Source: Xiphophorus maculatus
Taxonomy: Eukaryota; Chordata; Actinopteri; Cyprinodontiformes; Poeciliidae
Direction of reading: 5' to 3'
DNA length: 64,000 nucleotides
Assembly (NCBI RefSeq): GCF_002775205.1
Contig: NC_036457.1
Span: 5,031,024-5,095,023, forward strand
A program made the translations under genes and the position numbers. Under the pieces are notes generated by a model that had not been told where the DNA came from, ran no database searches, and was given only the letters and a program-made list of their open reading frames with translations. Of this stretch, positions 62,022 to 64,000 are shown piece after piece (within the stretch, counting starts at the first letter, position 1; every line of letters starts with the position of its first letter).

Positions 62022-64000
62022 CCTTCATATTTTCTTGATTTTCTGTTTCACTTTTCTGGTGGACATGTTTCAAAATGGCTGCCATTGTTGTAATGGAGAA
62101 AATATGAGCCAAAAGGTTAGCTTCACTAGCCATTAATTCGCTAAACAAGAATCATAGCTATGCTAACCTTAAACAACTAAACACCTAAAAATAATAAGCA
62201 GAACAATGCTAAGCTGCTAAACAGATAAAACTAAGCAGACGCAAACATTTAGCTGCTAAGCATAAAACAATTAGCAGAAGCTAATGCTAATGTCTCTCAG
62301 TCTGTTTCTTCTTCTTCTTCTTCTCCCAGTTGAAACTCACCAACAGTAAAGTCCTGTTTCTGATTCTGCTGTATTTTATTACTTTAAAGTTGAATAAACA
62401 CGACAACCAAACATAAAGTTCATCCAAGTCATAAAATGGGTAACATTTTATAAAAATAACTGGCTGAAAAGGTTCAAAAAGGTTGAAACCCAAGTGGCTA
62501 ATGGGAAATATGTGAGTGAAAACGTTATGATCTGAATGTGAGGAGAGGAAGTTTGCTGGTGGTGCAGAGCAGCTTTTAAATATTAACGTATTAAAAAAAA
62601 CAGAAATTATCACTAAATTATAACAAAACTAAATTTGTAATATTTAGCAACAAGCAAATATAAAAATCAGGTTAAACTCATAAAGAATATTGAAATAGAA
62701 GTGACACCAGAAATTTTAGCTTTTCATATTATCCATGAAAAACTAAAATGTCAAAAATTATTGTAACATTAAATAAAATTAAATATTTTCTGAATAAAAC
62801 ATTGACTTTACATGTTTTACTTGTGATTAATATTTCCATATTTAGAAATCTGGGGGAAAAAATAACAACAACAACAACAAAAAAAAAAAATAATAATAAT
62901 AATTATTATAATAATAATAATAACAATAATAATAATTATAATAATGACAATAATAATAGTAATACTAATAAATGCATCAGATTATTTTCATCCATCTAAT
63001 TAAATATATTCTTAACTTGATTCTAAGGTTTAAAAAGAATTAAGAGACAAAAGTTTATTTAAAAGAATAAAAGTAAAGAATATTTTAATTTCTGTCACGA
63101 AGCGTCGGTGAAACTGATTATTGAAATCAAAAGAATCAAATATTTCTAAAACATCTCCAGGAAATTCCAGTTGAATCTGCAGAGAAACTCAAAAATCAAA
63201 ATAAATATAATTTATTGTAAACAGTTTTAATTTGTTTTTAAAATCTATTTCTGTCCTTTTTTATTTATTCAGCATTTTGTGTTTTTCCACCTCAGTTGTG
63301 TAATTATTACATTATTTACATTAATTTAAATCTTCATGTTTTTGATTCTTTGTTATTTTATATAATCTCTTACGGTTTAATTTAATCTGTTGAATCTGAA
63401 TATTTGTTAATAAATCATTGGCTGGATGAATCGCTGCTTTTCTTAAATCCTTTTTGCTCCGGATTATAATCTGGGGAGGAAAAATATTCCCAGATTTACT
63501 GGGAATCTGAAAGTTTCCGCCATTGATTGAAGATTATCGATTATCAGAGGACAGACCTAAAACGCTGCTGCCCCCTGCTGGCTGCGCTAAAAATGACACC
63601 AGAGTCAAATTAAAACATTTCAAATAAAAATCTGAAAATTCTCAAATTTCCCCCAAAATTAAATCTGAATATTTTATCAGCAAAAACTCTAGAAATAAAT
63701 AAATTAGTAAATTTTCACTGGTTGGAGATTTTTAAAATTAGTTTCTTTAAATGAACAAAAAGATTTTGAAACAATTTTCAAATATAAAACAGAATTATTT
63801 TTGTTTTGAACCAGAAATAATTTAATCTGCAGAAAAATAAAACAGAATTTATTATTTCATTCAGAATGTATTTCCTGCTTCCGTACTTTAACTAGGCCTC
63901 CTTTAATAATCAATGATTATTGATTATTGATTATCAGATCAAAGCCCGCCGCTGCGATCTGACCTTTGACCCGCGGGAACCAGAAAGACTCGGAGCGGGA
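62022..64000. other. Intergenic, AT-rich to window end
   Basis: TGCTAA words at 62120-62290; AAC then AAT/ATA-rich simple sequence at 62863-62975; a minus-strand CTCF-type CTGCCCCCTGCTGGC at 63568-63582; TTGATTATTGATTATC words near 63910-63940. No coding exon was recognised. Confidence 0.5.

Overview
The window is nuclear DNA from a ray-finned fish, probably a percomorph. It has split genes with GT-AG introns, vertebrate-specific genes, AT-rich intergenic DNA with many TTAGC-type and GGTTCTG-type dispersed motifs, and fish-type transposable elements (RTE and L1-like LINEs, a tRNA-derived SINE, a hAT). The species cannot be fixed from the sequence alone. The gene order cfap61 - insm1 - xrn2 - nkx2-4 matches human chromosome 20p11.2. 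RALGAPA2 and KIZ, which lie between INSM1 and XRN2 in human, were not found.

Layout. (1) 1-16.6 kb: the 3' part of cfap61 (+), 23 in-frame exons. Its introns carry two copies of one tRNA-derived SINE, a hAT element with a perfect 8-bp target duplication, a TA-flanked MITE and a CTG/TTG repeat. (2) 17.7-19.6 kb: intronless insm1 (+) in a GC-rich island. (3) 19.6-29.4 kb: gene-poor DNA with L1-like fragments and tandem repeats, including a 14-bp minisatellite with a 140-bp higher-order period. (4) 29.4-33.6 kb: a small gene (+) for a 140-residue PPC/DUF296 protein. Its first coding exon appears to hold only the ATG, and its first intron holds a 1.3-kb minisatellite grown inside an RTE LINE 3' fragment. 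(5) 33.6-39.7 kb: non-coding DNA, an octamer satellite and an antisense L1-like LINE. (6) 39.9-55.3 kb: complete xrn2 (+), 31 exons, 967 residues. (7) 55.5-57.2 kb: nkx2-4 (-), two exons, 320 residues, tail to tail with xrn2. (8) 57.2-64 kb: intergenic DNA with LINE 3' ends and an internally deleted RTE retrotransposon.

The genes do not form one pathway. cfap61 is a ciliary axoneme gene, insm1 a neuroendocrine repressor gene, xrn2 the nuclear 5'-3' exonuclease gene, and nkx2-4 a homeobox gene. They probably stay linked because the region is a regulatory neighbourhood: the largest xrn2 introns and some intergenic stretches look like conserved non-coding elements, and several strong CTCF-type motifs are scattered across it. 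Exon boundaries were set by reading frame, splice consensus and recalled family similarity; no alignment could be run.
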